Counted from the stretch's first letter, positions 32,576 to 40,546 are shown. The stretch is 43,167 bases of DNA from CAWDLX01 sp046728155 (GCA_046728155.1 JBKPDY010000098.1:1-43167); one strand, 5' to 3'. A program made the numbers and translations. Notes: generated by a model from the sequence alone, not told the origin.

Positions 32576-33616
32576 ATGCCCCGCGCGCTCATTGTCGGCG
32601 GCACCGGGCTCATCGGCCGGGCCTGCGCCCGACGACTGCTATCGGCCGGGTGGGAGGTCGACCTCATCGGGCGCGACCCCGACCACCTGCCCGCCGACAT
32701 CGCGGCCGAGGGTGGGCGATTCATCCAAGCCGACCGGGCCGACACGGATGCGCTCGTGCGGGCGATGGGAAGCGGCGCCGACCTTCTGGTCGACTGCATC
32801 TGCTACACCGCTACCGACGCTGGGCACCTGTTGCCGCTAGTCCCCCACGCCAGTTCGGTCGTGATGCTGTCGAGCAAAGGCGTCTACGTCGACGCGGCTG
32901 GCAACCACACCAACTCCCCGACGCCGCCGCGGTTTGACGGACCGATACCGGAGACGCAGCCGACGATGGTCGCGCGGACCGACATCGACTTCAACTCGCG
33001 GGACGGGTACGGCGCGAACAAGGTGGCGGCCGAGCAGGTGCTGCTCGACAGCGGTGCTCCGGTCACCATCGTACGACCGTCCAAAGTGCACGGAGAAGGC
33101 GCGCTGCGACCCCGCGAATGGGTCTTCGTCAAGCGGGCCCTTGACCGACGACCGGTCGTCCTGCTGGCCCATCGGGGAGCCGGCGCCGACCACCCGACGG
33201 CGGCAGCGAACATCGCCGCTCTGGTCGAGATGGTGGCGGCGTCTCCCGGTCGGAGAATCCTGAACAGTGCCGATCCGGACACCCCGAACGGGCTGGAGAT
33301 CTCCCGCACTATCGCCCGCCGGCTCGGCCATACGTGGGATGAGGTCGCGCTCGACGACGAGGCCGACCCGGCCCTGGGCTGGCATCCGTGGGACTTCCGG
33401 CCGCCGATCGTGTTGGACATGACCGCCGCCGTCGACCTCGGCTACACCCCCGCCGGCGACTACGCCGCCACTGTGGCGGCTGAGGTCGACTGGCTCGTGT
33501 CGGTCGCCGGCCCTGACCAGACGGGTCGAGCACAGCTACCGGCCGGACTCGACGCCGAGTTCTTCTCGTCGAGGTTCGACTATGCCGCCGAGGATGCCTT
33601 CCTGGCTGCCCGATGA
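32576..33616 (+). CDS. NAD-dependent epimerase/dehydratase-like protein
   Basis: 346 residues from ATG 32576. An extended SDR fold is shown by the GGTGLIGRACARRLL nucleotide loop (8-22), an acidic residue after strand 2 region (VDLIGRD), VVMLSSKGVYVD, and YGANKVAAEQVLL with the catalytic Tyr-x3-Lys. VRPSKVHGEG follows, as in atypical SDRs. The late AAVDLGYTPAGDYAAT resembles reductases that modify a bound sugar or ketone. The gene stop overlaps the Mug start (ATGA). Its substrate is unknown. Confidence 0.88.
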   Translation: MPRALIVGGTGLIGRACARRLLSAGWEVDLIGRDPDHLPADIAAEGGRFIQADRADTDALVRAMGSGADLLVDCICYTATDAGHLLPLVPHASSVVMLSSKGVYVDAAGNHTNSPTPPRFDGPIPETQPTMVARTDIDFNSRDGYGANKVAAEQVLLDSGAPVTIVRPSKVHGEGALRPREWVFVKRALDRRPVVLLAHRGAGADHPTAAANIAALVEMVAASPGRRILNSADPDTPNGLEISRTIARRLGHTWDEVALDDEADPALGWHPWDFRPPIVLDMTAAVDLGYTPAGDYAATVAAEVDWLVSVAGPDQTGRAQLPAGLDAEFFSSRFDYAAEDAFLAAR

Positions 33617-34182
33617 CCCTGACGACACCGCGACCGACCAGGAGCGACCTCGCCGCGGCTACTGAGCGCACCATCCCCGACGTGCTCGCACCGGCGCTGC
33701 GGGTGGTGTTCTGCGGGATCAACCCCGGACTATGGTCGGCGGCGACCGGCCACCACTTCGCCCGACCAGGAAACCGGTTCTGGCCGGCGCTGCACCGCGG
33801 TGGATTCACCCCGCGTCAGTTCGACCCGTCCGAGCAGTTCAGCCTCCTGCCGTACGGGCTGGGGATTACGAACATCGTTGCCCGGGCCACTGCGCGCGCC
33901 GACGAGCTGACGGTCGCCGAACTGGTCGAAGGTGGTGCCGACCTCGCCCAGAAGATGCGGCTCCTGAGTCCGGCGTGGTTGGCCGTCCTCGGCGTGGTCG
34001 CGTACCGCCGTGCGTTCGGCCGCCCGGGAGCAACGATCGGGCGCCAATTCGACCAGATCGGCGACCATACGGGCCTCTGGATCCTGCCGAACCCCAGCGG
34101 CCTCAACGCCTCCTATCAGATCGACCGCCTAGCCGACGAGTTCGCCCGCCTTCGCGCGGCGGCGGCTGGCCCGGTACCGTAA
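33613..34182 (+). CDS. mug: G/U mismatch-specific uracil/thymine DNA glycosylase (Mug type)
   Basis: 189 residues. Mug removes uracil or ethenocytosine opposite G in double-stranded DNA. The first motif is VVFCGINPGLWSAATGHHFA (residues 31-50), with the GINPG loop and Asn that activates water in Mug; GNRFWPALHRGGF follows. LLPYGLGITNIVARATA is the strand holding the pocket, and the late motif is LPNPSGLNASYQ. The start overlaps the upstream gene as ATGA. A long inverted repeat follows 9 bases after its stop. Confidence 0.92.
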   Translation: MTLTTPRPTRSDLAAATERTIPDVLAPALRVVFCGINPGLWSAATGHHFARPGNRFWPALHRGGFTPRQFDPSEQFSLLPYGLGITNIVARATARADELTVAELVEGGADLAQKMRLLSPAWLAVLGVVAYRRAFGRPGATIGRQFDQIGDHTGLWILPNPSGLNASYQIDRLADEFARLRAAAAGPVP

Positions 34183-34190
34183 TCGGTGGT

Positions 34191-34250
34191 GATCTGTTTC
34201 TTCCGCGAGAATGCGCAGTTTTCTCGACGTTCTCGCGGAGGAAACGGATC
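34191..34250. terminator. Long inverted repeat between convergent genes
   Basis: A 21-base left arm (34191-34211) and right arm (34230-34250) are complementary except two positions that are G-U in RNA, around an 18-base loop. It lies between the convergent mug and hypothetical genes, so a two-way terminator is likely. The stem is longer than usual for a factor-independent terminator, and there is no T-tract. A second, shorter pairing CGAGAA/TTCTCG is possible within it. Confidence 0.6.
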
Positions 34251-34303
34251 TTCGGCCGGCTGGCTCGTGTCCACGGTCGACCTCCGACGGGGAGTCCACG
34301 GGA

Positions 34304-34783
34304 TTAGTGGTCGATGCCGCTGACCGTCTCCTCACGGATGGTGGGCTCTACGGTGTTCTCCCGGCATTGCATGCTCACGGTGATCTCCATCGAGGTGCCC
34401 TCGAAGTGGATGACGACCCGGGCGGCCGGGCCTCGGCTCACGTCATCAGCGCGATAACCGGGCGTCGGACTCCATCCGACGAGATAGGCACCCGACGGGA
34501 GGCACCGAGCGACAACCGTGCCGCCACGCGTGGTCACGGTTCGGTCGACCGCCGGGGCGGGCGATGACGCGCTCGCCCCGGCGGAGGGCGGTGTGCTGGC
34601 GGCGGGCGCGGCCGGCGGCTGGTCTTCGGTCTGGCTCAGCGCGTTCGGCGATGCCGGCTGTAACGGGCCTTCTGCGAAGTCCGTGCCGATCATTGAGAGC
34701 GCGATCAGGCCGATGGCGACGGACAACACGGCGCCCACGATCCACGCCACGGTCGTGGCGGCGACGGACCTCGGGCGCAGCAC
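34304..34783 (-). CDS. Membrane-anchored extracytosolic protein of unknown function
   Basis: 159 residues. An N-terminal helix (TVAWIVGAVLSVAIGLIALS, about 11-30) anchors it, followed by a Pro/Ala/Ser linker (55-85) and a beta-rich domain with GGTVVARCLPSGAYLVGWSP, RADDVSRGPAARVVIHFEG and a second Cys in VSMQCRENTVEP. The two Cys may pair. I recall similar proteins near actinobacterial two-component systems but know no function. It is divergent from the response regulator gene, so the 110-base gap is a shared control region. Confidence 0.8.
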   Translation of the reverse strand: MLRPRSVAATTVAWIVGAVLSVAIGLIALSMIGTDFAEGPLQPASPNALSQTEDQPPAAPAASTPPSAGASASSPAPAVDRTVTTRGGTVVARCLPSGAYLVGWSPTPGYRADDVSRGPAARVVIHFEGTSMEITVSMQCRENTVEPTIREETVSGIDH

Positions 34784-34816
34784 TCGATCACTATGCCAGC
34801 GTCGGGGATAAGGCGG

Positions 34817-34832
34817 CCTTAACGGGACCTTA
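34817..34832. promoter_or_regulatory. Direct repeat CCTTA with 11-bp period before the response regulator gene
   Basis: CCTTA at 34817-34821 and 34828-34832, exactly 11 bases apart, in the divergent gap between the anchored protein and the OmpR-type regulator. Direct repeats one helical turn apart are the usual target of OmpR/PhoB regulators. On the opposite strand this is TAAGG-N6-TAAGG, like the repeats at 40397-40423. GCTAAGGTCC is identical at both places. Confidence 0.5.
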
Positions 34833-34893
34833 GCCCCGGCAACGCGCCTCGCGGCCGACAGCTCGGATACGGAGCGTGTTGTAGGTTTGCGCC

Positions 34894-35604
34894 GTGGCAG
34901 AGCTCCTCCTGGTCGAGGATGACGCGGAAATCCGGCGTGCGTTGATCCGAGCCCTGACCGGGCTGGGACACGTCGTCGCGAACGCCTCGACCGGGATGAC
35001 CGGCCTGCGGATGGTCATCGACGCCAAGCCCGATCTGGTGATCCTTGATCTCGGCCTTCCCGATGTTGACGGTGCAGACCTGATCCGGATGATGCGGGCG
35101 GTGAGCCAGGTGCCGATCATCGTGGCGACCGCCCGGGGTGACGAGCCGTCGATCGTCGCGGTACTGGGCGCGGGTGCTGACGACTACGTCATCAAGCCGT
35201 TCGGTCCGGCCCAGTTGGATGCCCGGATCGCCGCCGTGCTCCGGCGCAGCGGCACGGCGGGCGACGACAGCTCGGGTCCGGTGGTCATCGGCGAGCTCCG
35301 GCTCGATCAGTCCGCCCGCGAGGTCACCCTCGACGGGCGCCCGCTCGACCTCACCCCGCGCGAGTTCGACCTGCTGGCCTACCTCGCCTCGCGGGCCGGG
35401 TCGGTTGTGTCCCGACGGGAGCTGATGACGCAGGTCTGGCGGCAGCCGTACGGTGGCGCCGACGATACCGTCGATGTCCACCTGTCCTGGCTGCGGCGCA
35501 AGTTCGGGGAAACGGCGCAACAGCCGAGATACCTGCATACGATCCGCGGCGTCGGGGTCAAATTGTCCGCGCCGACGGATCCGCCCCAGCCGTCCACACG
35601 ATGA
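34894..35604 (+). CDS. OmpR/PhoB-family response regulator
   Basis: 236 residues from GTG 34894. The receiver has DD (9-10), phospho-acceptor Asp52 (LVILDLGLPDVDG), Thr in VATARGDE and Lys101 (VIKPFGP). The winged helix DNA-binding domain (about 130-228) includes LTPREFDLLAYLASRAGSVV, RRELMTQVWR, the recognition region TVDVHLSWLRRKFG and the wing IRGVGVKL. Its stop overlaps the kinase start as ATGA. Candidate sites for it (11-bp-period repeats) lie upstream of itself and of the flavin operon at 40323. Confidence 0.95.
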   Translation: MAELLLVEDDAEIRRALIRALTGLGHVVANASTGMTGLRMVIDAKPDLVILDLGLPDVDGADLIRMMRAVSQVPIIVATARGDEPSIVAVLGAGADDYVIKPFGPAQLDARIAAVLRRSGTAGDDSSGPVVIGELRLDQSAREVTLDGRPLDLTPREFDLLAYLASRAGSVVSRRELMTQVWRQPYGGADDTVDVHLSWLRRKFGETAQQPRYLHTIRGVGVKLSAPTDPPQPSTR

Positions 35605-36923
35605 AAGCCCGGGTCATGCTGCTCGTAGGCGCGACCAGCTCGCTCGTGCTCATCGCGTTTCTGGTTCCGTTGGCCGTACTCGTCCGTTCGGCCGCCACGG
35701 ATCGGGCGCTGAGTGCCGCCATCGTCGATGTCCAAGCGCTCGCGCCGACGGTGGCGACCGCTCCGGACCGCACCACGTTGGAACAGGCGGTGGCCGCCGC
35801 CAACGCCACGAGCCGACATCGGATGACGGTGTTCCTCGCCGATGGCACCGCTGTCGGCGCGCCGGTGACCGAATCGTCCGCCGTGCGGCAGGCGGCGAGC
35901 GGTGAGAGCTTTACCGTGGCGATCCCGGGTGGCGACGAGATCGTCGTAGCCGTCGCCGGTCTGCCGGAGGGTACCGCCGTCATCCGCACCTTCGTGCCCG
36001 ACGCCGAGCTGCAGGCGGGCGTCACGCGGTCCTGGCTGATTCTCGGCCTGCTGGGTGCGGGCCTGCTCGGACTGAGCCTGCTCGTCGCGAACCTGCTCGC
36101 CCGCACCCTCACCCGTCCGTTGTCGGAGCTCGCAACGGTCTCGTACCGACTGGCTCAGGGCGGCCTCGCGGCGCGCGCCAAGGATGCCGGCCCGCCCGAG
36201 GTACGACAGGTGAGCGCCGGCCTCAACCAGCTCGCCGACCGGATCACGGATCTACTCGCGCAGGAGCGGGCCACCGTGGCCGACCTGTCGCACCGGTTGC
36301 GTACGCCGTTGACGGCGCTGCGCATCGATGTCGAGACCCTGTCTGATCCGGACGTGCGCGATCGCCTCGTGGCAGACCTGGACGCCGTCGACCGACGGGT
36401 CGACGAGGTCATTCGCGACGCCGACCGGCCGGTTCGCGATGGCGCCGTTGTCGCCAGCGACGCAACTGTCACGGTTGGTGAACGGGTCCGTTTCTGGTCC
36501 GCGCTCGCCGAGGATGAGCGGCGTCGCTTCACCGCGGACCTGCCGCGCCATCCCGTTCCGGTACGCGTTGGCACACAGGACCTATCGGCATGCGTCGACG
36601 CTCTCATCGGCAATGTCTTCGCGCACACGCCGGAAGGCACGGCGTTTCACGTCACGCTGATCGATCGCCATGGCGGCGGCGCCGCGTTGGTGGTCAGCGA
36701 TGACGGCGCCGGCATCGCCGACATGGCGGCGGTCGAGCGCGGCGTGAGCGGGGGAGGCTCGACCGGCCTCGGACTGGATATCGTCCGCCGCGCCGCCGAG
36801 CGGTCCGGCGGCGGCGTCACGATCGGCCGAGCGCCATCGTCCGGCGCCCAGATCATCGTCGAGTTCGGCCCGCCCGCGCCGAGGGCGGTCGGCAGCCACC
36901 GGGATCGACGGCTGGCTCCGTGA
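35601..36923 (+). CDS. Sensor histidine kinase with HAMP domain
   Basis: 440 residues. Two membrane helices (5-28 and 144-168) frame an extracytosolic sensor domain of about 115 residues with no known signature. A HAMP region (168-222) leads to the phospho-acceptor motif ADLSHRLRTPLTALRID with His231, then the ATPase domain: ALIGNVFAHTPEG (N box), VSDDGAGI (G1) and GGGSTGLGLDIVRRAAE (G2). Partner of the regulator directly upstream. It converges on the acidic anchored protein at 36941 with a 17-base gap. Confidence 0.93.
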   Translation: MKARVMLLVGATSSLVLIAFLVPLAVLVRSAATDRALSAAIVDVQALAPTVATAPDRTTLEQAVAAANATSRHRMTVFLADGTAVGAPVTESSAVRQAASGESFTVAIPGGDEIVVAVAGLPEGTAVIRTFVPDAELQAGVTRSWLILGLLGAGLLGLSLLVANLLARTLTRPLSELATVSYRLAQGGLAARAKDAGPPEVRQVSAGLNQLADRITDLLAQERATVADLSHRLRTPLTALRIDVETLSDPDVRDRLVADLDAVDRRVDEVIRDADRPVRDGAVVASDATVTVGERVRFWSALAEDERRRFTADLPRHPVPVRVGTQDLSACVDALIGNVFAHTPEGTAFHVTLIDRHGGGAALVVSDDGAGIADMAAVERGVSGGGSTGLGLDIVRRAAERSGGGVTIGRAPSSGAQIIVEFGPPAPRAVGSHRDRRLAP

Positions 36924-36940
36924 GGCCGCGGACCTGACCT

Positions 36941-37318
36941 TCAGTCGTCGTGTTCCGGGGCCACCGATGGGCAATGGTCCTCCGCCTCATCGGAGGACGA
37001 GTCCGGGCTCGGCTCAGCATTTGGCTCGGCACTGGCCATCGCGTCGTCACCGGGCTCGCACGGCGGTTGGGGCGATTCGGTGGCGTGGTGCTCACTGTCC
37101 GTATCATTGGTGGCCTGGGTGTCGTTCTCCAGGCCCTCATCGTGGCTCCCCCCGGGCGTCGGCGTCTGGTTGTCGTCGTTGCCGACCATCACGGCCGGGG
37201 TGGACGCGGGGCGGTTTCCACGGTTGGCGAACGCGATCCCGCCGACGATCGACCCGACGATGACGATGACCCCCAACGCGAGAGCGGCAGTCGCCCCGAA
37301 CCGTGTGCGAAGGCTCAT
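36941..37318 (-). CDS. Acidic membrane-anchored protein
   Basis: 125 residues from ATG 37318, with AAGGGA upstream. One N-terminal helix (LALGVIVIVGSIVGGIAFA, about 13-31) is followed by an exported tail dominated by Asp, Glu, Ser and Pro (DDNQTPTPGGSHDEGLENDT and similar) and holding two Cys and several His residues (SEHHATESPQPPCEPG). Such tails can bind metal ions. The low complexity prevents family assignment. It lies between the kinase and the flavin operon, and its upstream region has a CTAG repeat with 11-bp period. Confidence 0.7.
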   Translation of the reverse strand: MSLRTRFGATAALALGVIVIVGSIVGGIAFANRGNRPASTPAVMVGNDDNQTPTPGGSHDEGLENDTQATNDTDSEHHATESPQPPCEPGDDAMASAEPNAEPSPDSSSDEAEDHCPSVAPEHDD

Positions 37319-37389
37319 GATCGAATCCCTTGGCTGTTCGGAACGCCCGACCGGCGTCCGCTGTAGACAGTCAGCATTCATGCGCCGGG

Positions 37390-37406
37390 GCTAGGGCTTC
37401 CCTAGC
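37390..37406. promoter_or_regulatory. GCTAGGG/CCCTAGC palindrome at the ApbE stop
   Basis: Perfect 7-base arms around CTT, overlapping the stop of the ApbE gene and lying upstream of the acidic protein gene. Read on the minus strand CTAG recurs after 11 bases and is followed by CCCCGG, as is CCTTA at 34828. It could be a short terminator hairpin or a site for the OmpR-type regulator. Confidence 0.4.
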
Positions 37407-38199
37407 GCAAGCTCAACATCTCATTAAGGTTGTGGGCCGTATCCCTTCCCGCGACAGGCAGACCGGCGGAGATGAATGCCTGGCCGTTCTCCGGCACGGC
37501 AGCGCACTCATGGTCGGCGAGCTGGGCGAGCCAACCGAGCCCCGCCGCGCCCATCGCCACCGCGGCAGTCGCGTACGCATCGGCGACGCCAAGATCGCGA
37601 CCGACGACCGTCACCGAGCGCAGCACGCCGGCCGGCCTGCCCGTACGTGGGTCGACAACGTGCAGGCCGCGTTCGTAGATCCCGGATGTCGCGACAGCGA
37701 GGTCGGTGCCGTGGAGCACCCAGCAGACCTTGTCGTGGCGCCAAGGATGGCGGATGCCGACCTGCCAATCGCGCTCCGGCGACGGCCGACCACGGGTCTG
37801 GAGGTCGCCGCCCGCGTCGACATAGTGGTTCACCGCACCGGCGGCCATGAGGCGCTCCGAGGCGACCTGGACCGACCAACCCTTGACGTAACCGGAGGGG
37901 TCGAGCCGTCCAGTCGCATAGATGTCGAAGTATCCGTCGGTCTCCTGCCACAGCTCGGCGCACCGGTCGAGCACGCGACGAAGGTCGGCTGAGCACTGCC
38001 CCGGCGACAGCTCCGCGCGATGGAGGCGATTGACCTCGCTCGTCTCCTTGTACGTACTGAAGCGTTGGTCGACCTCGTGTAGCCAGGCGAAGACCTCGTC
38101 GACCACGGCGGCGTCGGGCACCGGGTCGTGCAGCTCAACCGTGGCGAGTGTGCCCATCACCGGCTCTTGTCGGCGCACACGCGGCCGGGGCGCGGTCAC
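37402..38199 (-). CDS. apbE: FAD:protein FMN transferase (ApbE)
   Basis: 265 residues from GTG 38199, whose GTGA overlaps the stop of the FMN-binding gene. ApbE transfers FMN from FAD onto a Thr or Ser of a target protein, outside the membrane in most systems. Family landmarks: GTLATVELHDPV, EVDQRFSTYKETSEVNRL, DPSGYVKGW, VDAGGDLQTRG, ATSGIYERGLHVVDPRTGRP and DAYATAAVAMG with the metal-binding Asp/Thr. No cleavable signal peptide is obvious, so the location is uncertain. The neighbouring FMN-binding protein is the obvious substrate. Confidence 0.93.
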   Translation of the reverse strand: MTAPRPRVRRQEPVMGTLATVELHDPVPDAAVVDEVFAWLHEVDQRFSTYKETSEVNRLHRAELSPGQCSADLRRVLDRCAELWQETDGYFDIYATGRLDPSGYVKGWSVQVASERLMAAGAVNHYVDAGGDLQTRGRPSPERDWQVGIRHPWRHDKVCWVLHGTDLAVATSGIYERGLHVVDPRTGRPAGVLRSVTVVGRDLGVADAYATAAVAMGAAGLGWLAQLADHECAAVPENGQAFISAGLPVAGRDTAHNLNEMLSLR

Positions 38200-38798
38200 A
38201 GGCCCGCCCTGCTCATCGCGTCCTTGGTCGACAGCTCAGTAGCGTTGACCGAGTACGTTGCGCCACTGACGGGTTTGCCGAGACTCCAGGTCTGCGCCGA
38301 AACCACCATGGGGATCAGCGTGTGCGTGGCCCTGTCCGCGAACAATTGGCTCCCGCCGGGAGAGGTGCTGTAGGAGTAGCTCGCGCTGGTGATCCGACCT
38401 CCGGCCACCGTGATCGTGACTGAGATCGCGTAGTCGTGGCACTCGCCGCAGATGCCCGACTTCGGGTTCGGCGACTCTGCCGTCCGCACCGAGATGGCGG
38501 CGCCGGTGATCGTCCTGCTGGCCGGTGGGGCGGTCGTTGTGCTGGTCGTCCCGGACGGCTGAGGCGTGGTCCTGCCCGGCTTCGGCGTGGTGCCGGTCGG
38601 CCCAGGCGTCGGGCTGGGCAGCCCGGCATCGGGCGAGCCTGACCTGGCTGGTCCCGGGGGCGTGCCTGATGACGCGCCCGGATCCTGCGGCGCTCCGACG
38701 GTCACGCTCGTAGGGGTCGAGAACGCCTGCGACTTCAGCCCGACGAGCAGCGCCGTGCCGAAGACGACTCCGAGCACAGAGACGAACGTCCGTCGCAT
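38196..38798 (-). CDS. FMN-binding domain protein with flavinylation site and CxxCH motif
   Basis: 200 residues from ATG 38798. An N-terminal helix (5-22) exports it; a long Pro/Thr/Ser linker (28-94) leads to the FMN_bind domain (95-200). The C-terminal SGATYS (178-183) is the ApbE recognition motif, so Thr181 should carry covalent FMN. Between the first two domain strands there is an extra segment, SPNPKSGICGECHDYA, holding CGECH (117-121; codons at 38436-38450), a perfect c-type heme or metal-binding CxxCH pattern not usual in this family. It would relay electrons between the membrane flavoprotein at 38818 and an outside acceptor. It is encoded 19 bases after the upstream gene. Confidence 0.9.
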   Translation of the reverse strand: MRRTFVSVLGVVFGTALLVGLKSQAFSTPTSVTVGAPQDPGASSGTPPGPARSGSPDAGLPSPTPGPTGTTPKPGRTTPQPSGTTSTTTAPPASRTITGAAISVRTAESPNPKSGICGECHDYAISVTITVAGGRITSASYSYSTSPGGSQLFADRATHTLIPMVVSAQTWSLGKPVSGATYSVNATELSTKDAMSRAGL

Positions 38799-38817
38799 GG
38801 GTTGGGGTCTCTCAGGG

Positions 38818-40323
38818 TCAGAATTCGAACGGGTCCATGTGGATCTGCTTGCGCGGCACGTGCAGCCGGCGCAACAGCTTGACCGCGGCCGAGACCAGGC
38901 CCTCCGGACCGCACAGGTAGACATCACGGCGGCTCACGTCCGGGACCAGATTGCGGATCCCGCGTGGCGACATCACCCGCCGTGGACCAGGATCGTCACG
39001 ACCGCCGACCACATAGTGGATATCCGCGTCGCGGTCTTCGGCCAGCCAGTCGAGTTCGTCCCTGAAGACAAGGTCGTCGAGGGAACTAGCCCGGTAGACA
39101 ACGACGGTCCCGCGCGGCAGATCCTCGAGCAGGGCGCGGATCGGCGCGATGCCGCTCCCGCCGGCGATGAGCAGGGCCCGGTGGCGGATTCGGTGATCAG
39201 CCGTGAACGTGCCGGTCGGGCCGGAGGCGAGCACCCGGACGCCGGGCCGCAACCATCGCAGCTGCTCGGTGTGCTCGCCCACGGCTTTGACGGTGAGTCG
39301 CAACCATTTCTTGTTCGGCGCGGCGGAGAGCGAGAACGGATGCGCCTGCGTCCAGCAACCACGGCCCAGGAACCGCCAACGGAAGAACTGCCCCGCCCGC
39401 GCGTTGAGCTCGTCGAGTCTGCGGCCCTGGACATAGATCGAGAACATGCCCGAACCCTCGGGGAGAACCTCCGCCACCTTCAGCCGGTGCCGGAGGTTCA
39501 GGCGCGCTGGCGAAAGAACGCGACCCCAGGCGAGGCAGAAGATGACGAACACGTACAGGCCCAGCCACGTCGTCCGCGCCCATCCCGGCTCGACGAGATC
39601 GCGGCCCGCGGCGAACTGGTGGCCGTACCCGAGGACAAGCACGAAGTAGCTGGTCACGTGGAGCCGATACCAGATCTCGTACGGCAGGATCGCCCGGACC
39701 GCCCGGATCGCGAGCAGCCCGACGCCGACCAACAGCCCGGTGGCCACGAAGGCGCTGATCATGTCCGGGTACGTGGTGAGGACGGTGGTCGTCTCGCCCC
39801 ACAGCGATGAGCCGTCCATCATTGAATATCCGACGATCAGGGCCGATGCGTGCAGCAATACGGTGACCACGAGCACGCCGCCTAGATCGCGGTGGAGGAG
39901 AACGAGATCGTTGGCGCTGACGATCCGGTCGAGCCAGCCCACCCGTGACATCAGCAGGAGCTGCACGAGCAAGACGTAACCCGCGATCATTCCGGTAAGC
40001 CGCCCGGCCTCGACGACGCCAGCGGCCACACCGTCCACGGAGCCGGGAGGCGTGCCGACCCACCACACGAAGATCGCCACGCCCAGCGCCGTCCAGAAGA
40101 TCAGCGCCAGCAGTCGCCTCCTGCCCATGCCGTACGCAGGTGGCCGTAGGGACAGGCGCGGCCGGCGCCGGGCAGGACGCGCGATCGGCGGAGCAACGGG
40201 AGGGGGCGGGGCCGGCCGTTCCGGCAAGGCTGGCACGGCCGGCTGGGGCGCGGTGGGGGGTGCGAGGGCGGAGAGCTCCCGGGGGGCCCACGACGCTGTC
40301 CGCCGCGCATTGGTTCGCGCCAC
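38818..40323 (-). CDS. Ferric-reductase-like membrane flavoprotein with ferredoxin-reductase domain
   Basis: 501 residues from GTG 40323 (AGGAC 8 bases upstream; TTG 40329 also possible). A Pro/Ala-rich N-terminal tail (about 20-60) precedes six membrane helices with paired His residues in HRDLGGVLVVTVLLHASAL and YRLHVTSYFVLVLGYGHQFA, suitable for two hemes. The soluble part has the FAD-binding HPFSLSAAP, the NAD(P)-binding LLIAGGSGIAPIRALL and VYLCGPEGLV, and ends in Phe like related reductases. It should move electrons from cytosolic NAD(P)H across the membrane. With the next two genes it forms a flavin-based extracytosolic electron-transfer operon. Confidence 0.92.
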   Translation of the reverse strand: MARTNARRTASWAPRELSALAPPTAPQPAVPALPERPAPPPPVAPPIARPARRRPRLSLRPPAYGMGRRRLLALIFWTALGVAIFVWWVGTPPGSVDGVAAGVVEAGRLTGMIAGYVLLVQLLLMSRVGWLDRIVSANDLVLLHRDLGGVLVVTVLLHASALIVGYSMMDGSSLWGETTTVLTTYPDMISAFVATGLLVGVGLLAIRAVRAILPYEIWYRLHVTSYFVLVLGYGHQFAAGRDLVEPGWARTTWLGLYVFVIFCLAWGRVLSPARLNLRHRLKVAEVLPEGSGMFSIYVQGRRLDELNARAGQFFRWRFLGRGCWTQAHPFSLSAAPNKKWLRLTVKAVGEHTEQLRWLRPGVRVLASGPTGTFTADHRIRHRALLIAGGSGIAPIRALLEDLPRGTVVVYRASSLDDLVFRDELDWLAEDRDADIHYVVGGRDDPGPRRVMSPRGIRNLVPDVSRRDVYLCGPEGLVSAAVKLLRRLHVPRKQIHMDPFEF

Positions 40324-40396
40324 GAACAAGTCCTACCAAGGCTGAACCGATAAAGCACGACCGACAACACGCCTCTGTTCACTCTTAGCCCACACT

Positions 40397-40423
40397 TCAG
40401 GGACATTTCAGGCCCCGCTAAGG
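40397..40423. promoter_or_regulatory. Three direct repeats with 11-bp period upstream of the flavin operon
   Basis: TCAGG at 40397 and 40408 and TAAGG at 40419 are spaced exactly 11 bases. They lie 74-100 bases upstream of the ferric-reductase-like gene. The last repeat continues as GCTAAGGTCC, identical to the sequence next to the OmpR-type regulator gene. This spacing is typical of PhoB/OmpR binding sites. Confidence 0.5.
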
Positions 40424-40467
40424 TCCGCTGCTCGCATCGCGGGCGGGTTGCGCCGGCGTCGCGCTTC

Positions 40468-40485
40468 TGCAACACTGGTGTTGCA
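40468..40485. promoter_or_regulatory. 18-bp perfect palindrome upstream of the HIT-like gene
   Basis: TGCAACAC-TG-GTGTTGCA, a perfect inverted repeat, 62 bases before ATG 40547. Its size and symmetry suggest an operator for a dimeric regulator. No regulator gene for it is identified in the window. Confidence 0.5.
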
Positions 40486-40501
40486 TTGCTGCGACACGAA
40501 A

Positions 40502-40519
40502 GCTCGATCGGGATCGAGC
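40502..40519. promoter_or_regulatory. Second palindrome before the HIT-like gene
   Basis: GCTCGATC-GG-GATCGAGC, perfect 8-base arms, 34 bases downstream of the first palindrome and ending 27 bases before the ATG. It could be a second operator or a hairpin in the leader RNA. Confidence 0.4.
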
Positions 40520-40546
40520 GACTGTCCATCGTGGAGGGAGACGGTC

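Noticed and set aside
34191..34250. Long inverted repeat considered as the ends of an insertion sequence
   Set aside because: The loop is 18 bases, there is no transposase and no target duplication is visible.
38566..39810. Open plus-strand frame of 414 codons
   Set aside because: It is antisense to the FMN-binding and ferric-reductase-like genes, which have clear family motifs.
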